From Thalassomonas actiniarum (GTDB taxonomy: Bacteria; Pseudomonadota; Gammaproteobacteria; Enterobacterales; Alteromonadaceae), in the NCBI RefSeq assembly GCF_000948975.2, contig NZ_CP059735.1, positions 4,772,603-4,836,602 on the forward strand: a stretch of 64,000 bases of DNA, in the 5' to 3' direction. Below, in pieces: positions 19,432-27,382 of the stretch (within the stretch, counting starts at the first letter, position 1; each line of letters starts with the position of its first letter). The position numbers and the translations under genes are program-made. Under the pieces are notes generated by a model. It was given only the letters and a program-made list of their open reading frames with translations. It was not told the origin of the DNA and did no database searches.

Positions 19432-22400
19432 TGAAAACACTAACCACAAACAACAGCCGGGCATTATCCGTACAGGACACTGCCTCGCTCCATAAAGACA
19501 ATTTACAGCCAATACCAAGTAAGCAGATGAGACAAAAAAAACAAACAAGCGCCCATGCCCCAACCCGGGAGCCTCATGGACAACACAGGAAAATAACATG
19601 GCTCGGCCAGCTGACTTATGCGTTTTTGCTGGCGCTGCCCGTTCACAGCCAGGCGGCCACGGTCGATATGGCGACCGTCATTGAAAACGTCACCATTGAC
19701 CGGCCTGTAGCTGAAACATTGCCGGTTGTCCCGCAGAACACCGGGCTTTTACCGCCGCTCACCGAGCTTCTGCCGCCCGTAGTCTTCGATCCGACAGATT
19801 CAGAAGAAGCAGAGCAGCCGACGGAAAACAGCGGTGGCGTTGAGCGCACCGGCCAGGCCATCAGCACCCTTGAACGCCTTAAAATCGATTTCGAGGTCAC
19901 CCCGGAAACCAGCGACCTGATTGGCGAGCAGATCAACCTAAGCACCGGGGCGTTGAGTTTTTCCCAAACCGACCTGGTACTGCCCGGCAACGGCCCGGAG
20001 ATCCGCATTGCCCGCCAGATGGGCGGCGCACAAATGCACTTTGCCTCGCCGAGAGAGTTCGGCAGCTGGAGCCTGGATTTACCCCATATCAGCACCACCA
20101 TGGCCAAAGAGCAAAATGCCGACCAATACCCCAGTGGCTGGGCACAGGGAGATGCCTGCACCAGTTTCTTAACGCCGGGCACGGCTAATGGCGTAGCAAA
20201 GGCACATATGGGGCCCGATGACTATTGGGGCGGAGAAACCATCCAAATTCCCGGTAAAGGCAGCACTGCTATTTTAGAGAAAAGAGAAGACGACGGCTCC
20301 CACTACCGGGTGACCGCCAACAACTGGAAAATAGACTGCATCACGCCCAGCGACAACCCCAACGGTTACGAGGGGTTTAAAGTCACCACCCCCGATGGTA
20401 CCCGGTACTATTTTGAGCAGCTGCGCATTATTCCGGCAAAGTTTGTCGGTAAGGCTCAATTTAACTTAACACCGCCGTCGTCAAACCTGACAGCGCCAAT
20501 CTCCAAACTCGACCCGATGACGGGAGAATGTACTAAAAATTGCAGTTATTTCATTACCGCCAATACCTATATGCTGGTGAGCCGCATTGAAGATAAACAC
20601 GGCAACTGGCTGGCCTTTGACTATAACAGCAACGCCTTATTGACCAAAATCAGCGCCAGCGACAGCCGGGAAGTCAATTTGGGTTATGATGGCGGCACAG
20701 TGATCAAAACTATCAGTGCCAATAACCGCAGCTGGCGCTATGACTATACCGACAGGCGTTTAAGCAAAGTCACCCGCCCGGACAATAAGAGCTGGCTAAT
20801 AAGCGACAGCCTGCTGACCGGGATGACGCCGGAGCGCTATAGCGAAAGCTATTCAGATACGCTCAGCATGTGTGGCGCCATTATCTACGATCCAGGCCCC
20901 CATGTGGAAATTACCCACCCGGACGGGGCCAAGGGGCAATACTGGCTCACCCAGGTCGGCCATGGCCGCACCGAAGTGCCCAAACATATTATCGGGGAAG
21001 AGCAGGTTAACCCGGATAAGAACTCATATCTCTATGCCCGTTGCTATAACGTGATCGCCCTGAATAAGAAAACCCTGACCATCCCGGGCGCCGCCACCTC
21101 AACCTGGGATTATAACTATTCTGCCCATTTTGGCGCGTTTGAAGGGGAAACCAAACCCGGTTTTACCACGGCCCCTTTCTCTCTGCCTGCTGGCGTAGAT
21201 GCCGGTGATATCAAATGGACCAGTGTCAAAGCCCCGGATAACTCCAGCACCATACATTATTTCAGCCGCCGCTATGACTGGCTGGAAAATGCCCCGTTGG
21301 CCACCAGCTATTACGAGACCAATGGCTCCACCCTGCTCAAGCGGGTATTACCCGAGTTTGAAAAAGGCCCCTGCGTCGGCTCCAACCAAATGCACCAGCC
21401 CAACCGTGAAGCAACCGAATGTGTCAGACACAAGGTAAAAGAGCGCCAGCAAATCTTTGCCGCCGATGCCGATAACGGGGCACAGGAGACCACCACCTAT
21501 CAGACCTTATACCAGGCATTTAACGACTACTACCAGGCAGAAAAAACCGTCAGCTTTATCGGCGACTCGCTTGAAGCAGCCAGCCGGGTACAGTATCGCA
21601 AACAAGGCTTTATGCACGATACCACGCGCTGGCTCATCAACCAGCCGACCACCACGGCACTGAGCAGCGACGACAGCAGCTACACCACGGTCAGTGAAAT
21701 TGAGTACTACCCCAACAGCCATGCCAGCTATGCCTTGCTGCCCAAATATGAAAAATCCTTCGGCACCTGGCAAAAGTACTACTCGGCCTATCACAGCGAC
21801 GGCAATATCAAAAAAATCGAATACAACCGGGCATTAACCAGTGGCAGCGGCAACCGCTACCAAAGCTTTAGCAACTACAAACGCGGCCAGGCGCAAACCA
21901 TTACCCTGCCCGCCCCCTATAGCAGCAGTACTATCTCAGTATCGCGCACCGTCGACGATAACGGCTGGGTCACCCAAACCAAAGACTTTGAAGGCAACAC
22001 CACCCACTATGGCTACGATAAGTTAGGGCGCATTGCCTATATCGACCCGGTAGACACAGCCTGGGCTGACACCCTGCTGAGCTGGAGCTATAGCGGCGGC
22101 CTGAGTAATAACCAGCCGGTGCGCACGGTCAAACGCTGTACCTTAAATGCCGGCAAAACCGCCTGTAGCGACAATGCCAGGCTGACCACAACCACCACCT
22201 ATGACGCCTTATTCCGTCCGACCCGGGTGCAAACCAGTGACGGCAGCACTACGATTTACCAAAACAGCAGCTACAACATCTACAACAAGCCGACGTTCCA
22301 GTCGTTCCCGTCTACTGCCACAATCAGCAGCGCCGGTACCCGCTTTACCTATGACGGCCTGCAGCGCCAGCTAACACAAACCATCACCGACGGCGGCACA

Positions 22401-24578
22401 GTCACCACTAACTACCTCGCCGATAACAAGCAGCGGGTCACCGACGGGCGCGGCAACGCTACCACCACAACTTACCTGGCCTATGGCGAACCGGCCTATC
22501 AGCAGCCGCTGACCATCACCTCGCCGGAAAATGTCACCACGACTTTAGCGGTCAACCTGTTCGGCAATGTTACCGCCATTACCCAGGCCGGTAAAAACAG
22601 CGCGCTTGATATCAGCCAAACAGAATACCGTGCCTACGACAGCCGCCAGCGTTTATGCCAGATTAAACGTGATGATGTCGGCACCACCGTCATGAGCTTA
22701 AATGACAGCGGTGAAATTCTGTGGCAGGCACAGGGCCAAACGGCCACCGGCAATACCAGCTGTAACACCAGCGCCGATGCCAAAGATAAAGTCAGCTTTG
22801 CTTATGACAACCACGGCAACCAGCGCACCCTCAGCTACGGCGACGGCACGGCCACACGCACCTATACCGTCAACAACAACGGCGATATTAAAACCATTAC
22901 CGGCGGCGGTTTCCGCCAGGAGTATAGCTATAACAGCCAGCGCCTGCTCGATAAGGAAAGCCTGACCCTCGACGGCAAAACCTTTACCCTGGCCTATGGT
23001 TATGATGCCTTAGGCAGCCTCAGCCGCCTTGAATACCCCGGCAACGCACTGGCGGTAGACTTTGCTCCCAACGGTTTTGGCCAGGCGACACAAGCCACTT
23101 GGACCCAGGCGGATGATACCGTGTATAACTTTGTTAAACCCGGGGCAAGCTACTACCCGGGCGGCAGCATCAACAGTTTTACCTACGGTAACGGCATCAT
23201 CCATAAAACCACCCTCAACAGCCGCCAGCTGCCGTCACAAATCCGTGATTACCTGGGCTCAACCAGCAAGGTTAGCCTGAGCTACGGTTACGACAATAAC
23301 AACAACATCACCCACATCACCAACGGTGTTGACAGCAATTTCAGCCTGACAAGCCTCAGTTACGATGGCCAGGACCGGTTAACCGCCACCACAGGCAATG
23401 TCGCCGGTATCGGCAGCAGCACCTTAAGCTATGACGGCCTGGGTAATATCCGCAGCTACAGCAACACCAGTATACTCAACCCGTCGAGCCTGAGTTATGG
23501 CTATAACAGCAAGATGCGGTTAAGCAGTGTTACCGGCAGCGGCAGCGAAGGTTATGATTTTGGTAAAGACGGCAGCTATGACAGCCGAGGTAATGTTACC
23601 GACAACGGCAAACGCAGTTTTGACTACAACCTGGCCGGGCAAATGACACGCTCAGCCAAGGATAACAGCAGCAACGATTATCTATACGACGGTTACAACC
23701 GCCGCATCAAAACCAGCGACAGCAAAGGCACCAGCTACAGCTTGTACAGCCAATCGGGCCGTTTGCTTTACCGGGAAACCGATAAGGGCGGCATTAACTA
23801 TATCTTCCTGGGGGATAAGCTGGTGGCCAAGCAAGGCACCGGTGTAGTGACCAAAAGTGATGACGCCGACTATAACAGCGTGATGAACTTTAAGCCTTTT
23901 GGGGAAACGATAGAAACTGCCAATGACGAGGTCAGTTATACCGGGCATAAATTTGATACTGACCTGGGGCTGAGTTATATGCAGGCACGATACTATGATC
24001 CAGTTATAGGTCGTTTTTACTCGAATGATCCGGTTGGGTTTACGGGTGAAGTTGATACCTTCAACCGATATTCTTACGTAGCAAATAATCCTTATAAATA
24101 TATCGATCCTGATGGTGAAGCGAAAAGCCGAGGTGGCGGCGTAGGTCGTAGTATGAGGGGGGCTGCTACATCTGCTTGTGCCAAAAGCTGTGGAGCCATG
24201 AAATATTATATGGGTCCCCAAGCTCAAGCAGCTTATATGGCTCGGAAGAACGCTACTCTGAAAGCCAACAGAATCAAAGGTAAAGAGGGCGAAGCCAAAA
24301 CTAGAGAAAAATTAGGTGACGACTCTGCTGGTGAACAAGTATCATTCAGAAATAGCGAAGGTAAAATAGCGAGAATTGATTTTGCTAAAAAAGACGGAAC
24401 GCTAGTTGAGACTAAAACAGGGAATGCCCAACTTAGTAAAAATCAAAAACAACTTCAAAATGACATAGCAAGTGGTACAGAAGTGACACCTGTGGGAGAC
24501 AGAGCTGCTAAAGCTGGTTTTAAACCTGGTGCTCCAGTGAAAATAGATAAAATGGAAATTGACAGACATGTGGATTAG
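19431..24578 (+). CDS. RHS/YD-repeat polymorphic toxin with nuclease-like C-terminal tip
   Basis: 1715 residues from the ATG overlapping the previous stop. A hydrophobic export-type segment lies near residues 60-83 (LGQLTYAFLLALPVHSQAA), so the start could be further in. YD repeats run through the middle. The RHS-associated core ends at about 1513-1562 with YMQARYYDPVIGRFYSNDP...NPYKYIDPDG, after which the variable tip begins. The tip has a linker (SACAKSCGAMKYYMGP) and then KGKEGEAKTREKLG..RIDFAKKDGTLVETKTG. The D...ExK pattern suggests a PD-(D/E)xK nuclease fold. Base composition becomes AT-rich from about 23.99 kb, as expected for swapped toxin tips. A candidate immunity gene starts 11 bp downstream. 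In families like this the tip is delivered into competitor cells; that is inferred here. Confidence 0.85.
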   Translation: MKTLTTNNSRALSVQDTASLHKDNLQPIPSKQMRQKKQTSAHAPTREPHGQHRKITWLGQLTYAFLLALPVHSQAATVDMATVIENVTIDRPVAETLPVVPQNTGLLPPLTELLPPVVFDPTDSEEAEQPTENSGGVERTGQAISTLERLKIDFEVTPETSDLIGEQINLSTGALSFSQTDLVLPGNGPEIRIARQMGGAQMHFASPREFGSWSLDLPHISTTMAKEQNADQYPSGWAQGDACTSFLTPGTANGVAKAHMGPDDYWGGETIQIPGKGSTAILEKREDDGSHYRVTANNWKIDCITPSDNPNGYEGFKVTTPDGTRYYFEQLRIIPAKFVGKAQFNLTPPSSNLTAPISKLDPMTGECTKNCSYFITANTYMLVSRIEDKHGNWLAFDYNSNALLTKISASDSREVNLGYDGGTVIKTISANNRSWRYDYTDRRLSKVTRPDNKSWLISDSLLTGMTPERYSESYSDTLSMCGAIIYDPGPHVEITHPDGAKGQYWLTQVGHGRTEVPKHIIGEEQVNPDKNSYLYARCYNVIALNKKTLTIPGAATSTWDYNYSAHFGAFEGETKPGFTTAPFSLPAGVDAGDIKWTSVKAPDNSSTIHYFSRRYDWLENAPLATSYYETNGSTLLKRVLPEFEKGPCVGSNQMHQPNREATECVRHKVKERQQIFAADADNGAQETTTYQTLYQAFNDYYQAEKTVSFIGDSLEAASRVQYRKQGFMHDTTRWLINQPTTTALSSDDSSYTTVSEIEYYPNSHASYALLPKYEKSFGTWQKYYSAYHSDGNIKKIEYNRALTSGSGNRYQSFSNYKRGQAQTITLPAPYSSSTISVSRTVDDNGWVTQTKDFEGNTTHYGYDKLGRIAYIDPVDTAWADTLLSWSYSGGLSNNQPVRTVKRCTLNAGKTACSDNARLTTTTTYDALFRPTRVQTSDGSTTIYQNSSYNIYNKPTFQSFPSTATISSAGTRFTYDGLQRQLTQTITDGGTVTTNYLADNKQRVTDGRGNATTTTYLAYGEPAYQQPLTITSPENVTTTLAVNLFGNVTAITQAGKNSALDISQTEYRAYDSRQRLCQIKRDDVGTTVMSLNDSGEILWQAQGQTATGNTSCNTSADAKDKVSFAYDNHGNQRTLSYGDGTATRTYTVNNNGDIKTITGGGFRQEYSYNSQRLLDKESLTLDGKTFTLAYGYDALGSLSRLEYPGNALAVDFAPNGFGQATQATWTQADDTVYNFVKPGASYYPGGSINSFTYGNGIIHKTTLNSRQLPSQIRDYLGSTSKVSLSYGYDNNNNITHITNGVDSNFSLTSLSYDGQDRLTATTGNVAGIGSSTLSYDGLGNIRSYSNTSILNPSSLSYGYNSKMRLSSVTGSGSEGYDFGKDGSYDSRGNVTDNGKRSFDYNLAGQMTRSAKDNSSNDYLYDGYNRRIKTSDSKGTSYSLYSQSGRLLYRETDKGGINYIFLGDKLVAKQGTGVVTKSDDADYNSVMNFKPFGETIETANDEVSYTGHKFDTDLGLSYMQARYYDPVIGRFYSNDPVGFTGEVDTFNRYSYVANNPYKYIDPDGEAKSRGGGVGRSMRGAATSACAKSCGAMKYYMGPQAQAAYMARKNATLKANRIKGKEGEAKTREKLGDDSAGEQVSFRNSEGKIARIDFAKKDGTLVETKTGNAQLSKNQKQLQNDIASGTEVTPVGDRAAKAGFKPGAPVKIDKMEIDRHVD

Positions 24579-24589
24579 TAGGTATTGAA

Positions 24590-25201
24590 ATGGTTGATAA
24601 AACATTTGTAAGAACTGTTGAAGATAGTTGTGATAAGGCTCTTTGTGCATTAGGAGCTAAGCGGCCACGTCGTGGGACCCGATTTTTTGAAATCAACAAA
24701 GATATTTTATGTTGGATTGGCTTGAATCAAGGGCGCCATGATGATTTCATCAGAATAAATCCGTTCATTGGCGTACATGTTATACCTGTGATGAACTTAG
24801 AGGCAAAATTTGATGGTGCTAAATATAAAAAAGGTGATTATGCAACATTTTCACTGCATTTAGGTGAGCTCTGCCCAGACGTTGATGCGTTTAAATTTTA
24901 TGAAGATACAGATATTGAGGCGGAAACCGCGAGGTTAGCTCAAACAATACAAAAGTTTGGGGTGCCGTATGCTGAACAATATTCTACGATTGAAAGTACT
25001 CTTCCTATTTTGAAACCTTTGATTCCTAAGCTTGGTGGTTACCCCGAGCGATATGCCTTATCGCTTTATCTGTCAGGCAAAGAGGATGAAGCCAAGCAAT
25101 TCATTTCTGATTGTAAAGCTAGGTATAAAGCGGAAGAAAGTGAAGGTGTTCAGAGCCGATTTGAAAAATTCTCAAACTTGTTTTTAAATGAAATGAAATG
25201 A
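24590..25201 (+). CDS. putative immunity protein for the RHS nuclease tip
   Basis: 203 residues, no signal peptide or membrane segment, AT-rich like the toxin tip. It begins 11 bp after the toxin stop with AGG before the ATG and is followed by terminators, so it forms a two-gene unit with the toxin. I do not recognise the family. The first half (RRGTRFFEINKDILCWIGLNQGRHDDFIRINPFIGVHVIPVM) looks like an alpha/beta immunity fold; the second half is helical. The role is inferred from position only. Confidence 0.65.
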   Translation: MVDKTFVRTVEDSCDKALCALGAKRPRRGTRFFEINKDILCWIGLNQGRHDDFIRINPFIGVHVIPVMNLEAKFDGAKYKKGDYATFSLHLGELCPDVDAFKFYEDTDIEAETARLAQTIQKFGVPYAEQYSTIESTLPILKPLIPKLGGYPERYALSLYLSGKEDEAKQFISDCKARYKAEESEGVQSRFEKFSNLFLNEMK

Positions 25202-25258
25202 AATCTAACTAATCCCTTTGCTGAAATAAAAGGGATACTCTGAATTATTGTTTCAATC

Positions 25259-25285
25259 ATGCCTCGTTTCTACGGGGCATTTTTA
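25259..25285 (+). terminator. terminator after the RHS immunity gene
   Basis: ATGCCTCG (25259-25266) pairs with CGGGGCAT (25273-25280; one G-U) across TTTCTA and is followed by TTTTT. Confidence 0.8.
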
Positions 25286-25306
25286 TGCGTAATTACTTAT
25301 CTGAAA

Positions 25307-25372
25307 GGAAACAAAGGGTAGGAAACAAAGGGGACATCCCTAAATTGGAAACAAAGGGGACATCCCTAAATT
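25307..25372 (+). repeat. 26-bp tandem repeat with GGGGACATCCCTAAATT motif
   Basis: Two perfect copies of a 26-bp unit (GGAAACAAAGGGGACATCCC plus TAAATT) occupy 25321-25346 and 25347-25372, and a truncated third copy starts at 25307. The GGGACAnCCCTAAATT core is the same motif that bounds the palindromic elements at 29.9-31.2 kb and precedes the transposase. Confidence 0.85.
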
Positions 25373-25383
25373 AGATTGAATAA

Positions 25384-25411
25384 ATGCCTCGTTTTTACGA
25401 GGCATTTTTTT
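25384..25411 (+). terminator. second ATGCCTCG-type terminator
   Basis: ATGCCTCG (25384-25391) and CGAGGCAT (25398-25405) form a perfect 8-bp stem with loop TTTTTA and a T-tract. The same stem recurs after the other immunity genes (about 29.92, 30.55 and 31.09 kb). Confidence 0.85.
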
Positions 25412-25570
25412 ACGTGTTTGGCTATCTGAAAATGAGCAATTTCACCAGCAACCCAAGCAGACTATTGCAACCCAAACAGAAAGAACAGAAAGGGACACCC
25501 CTATATTTGATTTAAGGAAAAGCGCGGTCTAGGCTTTAATTCAGGTGGAATTAACGCTGAGCTTAAAGCC

Positions 25571-26563
25571 ATGACCCGAGCCCGTAAAGAGCAAGTTTCT
25601 TTAGACGAAACGCCCTACTACCACTGCATTTGCCGATGTGTTCGTAGGGCGTATTTGTGTGGTGAGGATAATAGTACCGGACAGAACTTTGACCACAGAA
25701 AACAATGGCTGGTAAATCGGATTACCCGGCTGGCCTCAGTATTTGCTATTGATATTTGCGCCTATGCCATCATGAGCAACCACTATCATTTGGTGCTTAG
25801 AGTAAACCAACACCAGGCTCAGCAATGGGATAATCGAGAAGTGGCGCTACGTTGGATGCAGCTCTTTAAAGGGCATCCGCTGGTCGATAGGTATTTATCA
25901 GATATTAAAACCACCCAAGCGGAAAAGGATAAGGCGCTTGAGCTGATTGAAAAATGGCGTAATCGATTATTTGAATTGGGTTGGTTTATGCGCTGTTTAA
26001 ATGAACATATCGCAGTTCAGGCCAATAAAGAAGATAACTGTAAAGGGCGTTTCTGGGAGGGACGTTTTAAGTCTCAAGCCTTACTTGATGATACTGCTTT
26101 GCTCGCCTGTATGGCTTATGTGGATTTAAATCCTGTGCGGGCAGCAATTGCTGAGACTCCGGAAACCTCAGATTTCACCAGTATCCAACAACGAATAAAA
26201 GCGCTGGTTGGTGTTAAAAAAGCTCAGCAATTACAACCCGATAAAATACTTTCTTTTACCGGCTATAAACCTCACGGTAAGCCGAGCCCGGGGTTACCCT
26301 TTAAACTCTTTGATTATTTTAACCTGGTGGAATGGACCGGGCGTTGTGTCCGGGAAGGTAAACGCGGCTTTATCCCGCCCGATGTCAAGCCTATGTTTAA
26401 GCGGCTCAATATCAATGAAGATGACTGGTTAAAGGTAGTAAAAGACTTTAACCGCCACTTTATTCATGCTGCCGGCAGCCCGTTAAAAATGAGAGCTTGG
26501 GCGGAAAAAAATCGACGTAAGTGGTGCTGTACACATATGTCATTACAGCTTTATGCAAGATAA
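25571..26563 (+). CDS. REP-associated tyrosine transposase (RAYT, Y1_Tnp/IS200-like)
   Basis: 330 residues. The HUH metal motif is NHYHLVLRV inside CAYAIMSNHYHLVL; the candidate catalytic tyrosine lies further on, in the LLACMAYVDLNPVRA region. These features define the TnpA_REP (COG1943) family, single-strand transposases related to IS200/IS605 that mobilise short palindromic repeats. It is preceded by a GGGACACCCC motif, and matching palindromic elements lie 3-5 kb downstream, which fits it (or a relative) having moved them. The C-terminus WCCTHMSLQLYAR recurs as a fragment at 31.2 kb. Confidence 0.9.
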   Translation: MTRARKEQVSLDETPYYHCICRCVRRAYLCGEDNSTGQNFDHRKQWLVNRITRLASVFAIDICAYAIMSNHYHLVLRVNQHQAQQWDNREVALRWMQLFKGHPLVDRYLSDIKTTQAEKDKALELIEKWRNRLFELGWFMRCLNEHIAVQANKEDNCKGRFWEGRFKSQALLDDTALLACMAYVDLNPVRAAIAETPETSDFTSIQQRIKALVGVKKAQQLQPDKILSFTGYKPHGKPSPGLPFKLFDYFNLVEWTGRCVREGKRGFIPPDVKPMFKRLNINEDDWLKVVKDFNRHFIHAAGSPLKMRAWAEKNRRKWCCTHMSLQLYAR

Positions 26564-26840
26564 TTCCGTCCCCACAGCTGCATTTCTTTGCTTTGTTCAA
26601 GCTGTTGTTTCTTACGTACAGCCTTCTATACAGTACTTGCAAACACGCAAAAGATTAAATACCGACACCGCCGGATTTATGCTGTGTTTTGTACTATTAA
26701 TTAAGGACCTCGCAATAAGCCACTACACCCAAGGAGGTCATTTACCAGCGAAGAAATTAAGCAGATAAACCAAGCGCTATCCCCGAGTGCTCACAACACC
26801 CGGAGACAGCTAACCAAAACGAACTTAAAAGGAGTCCGTC

Positions 26841-27095
26841 ATGGCTGAATATCATCATACGCCAGAGCTTTGCCCAGCAAAAGCAAAATATCCCCGCTAT
26901 CGCCAGTTCACCGTACTGGAAACCACCTGCGAGTCGGCAGCGAAAACCCGCGGCCTGGGCATTAACTATGTCCCGGTAAACCTTGAACCTTGCATTGTAC
27001 TGCGGGGAAAATGGCTCCGCCAAGCCGGTTTCCCTATCGGGCAAAAGGTAAGTGTCGTGATAAATCCGGGAGAAATTCTTATTACACGTAAATAG
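26841..27095 (+). CDS. SymE-like toxin (AbrB-fold, type I TA family)
   Basis: 84 residues with an AGGAG site 8 nt before the ATG. The C-terminal half, LRGKWLRQAGFPIGQKVSVVINPGEILIT, follows the SymE toxin pattern (L+GKWL+xAGF..G..v.V....g.ivi). E. coli SymE is an SOS-induced protein that affects nucleic acids and is repressed by the antisense RNA SymR. SymE-like genes are often found beside RHS genes, as here between two RHS copies. An antisense regulator cannot be identified by eye. Confidence 0.75.
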   Translation: MAEYHHTPELCPAKAKYPRYRQFTVLETTCESAAKTRGLGINYVPVNLEPCIVLRGKWLRQAGFPIGQKVSVVINPGEILITRK

Positions 27096-27382
27096 GTTTG
27101 TTAAAGCCAGTTACTGTATCAACAAGTAAATAAACTGCTGTACCTGCAAGCTGGTACAGCGGTTTTATCGGTTTTTGTCCTCCTGGAGACAGAAACGACA
27201 GAAAGGGACATTCCTAAATTTCACTAACCACTACCTATGACTATTTATTCCGCCCGACCCGGGGGCAAACAATCACCGACGGCGGCAACGCCACCACCAC
27301 AACTTACCTGGCCTATGGCGAACCGGCCTATCAGCAGCCGCTGACCATTACGTCGCCGGAAAATGTCACCACGACTTTAGCG

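Larger units (their letters stand above)
25202..25570 (+). other. repeat-rich gap between the immunity gene and the RAYT transposase
   Basis: Contains a hairpin ATCCCTTT/AAAGGGAT (25212-25236), two terminators built on ATGCCTCG (25259 and 25384), a 26-bp perfect tandem repeat (25321-25372), and a GGGACACCCCTATATTT motif at 25493 in the leader of the transposase gene. No protein-coding gene is evident. Confidence 0.6.

Noticed and set aside
16528-24578. Tc-toxin B/C pair
   Set aside because: The RHS protein and VCBS-like blades are suggestive, but there is no SpvB N-terminal domain or TcA gene, so I kept the description as an RHS locus.
26553-26768. Open frame after the RAYT gene
   Set aside because: It overlaps the end of the transposase, has no ribosome site and no recognisable protein pattern.
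26738-26848. Open frame of 37 codons (TSEEIKQINQALSPSAHN...) preceded by AAGGAGG just before the SymE-like gene
   Set aside because: There is no start codon at a usable distance from the AAGGAGG. It may be a decayed partner gene or leader, but I cannot support a CDS.
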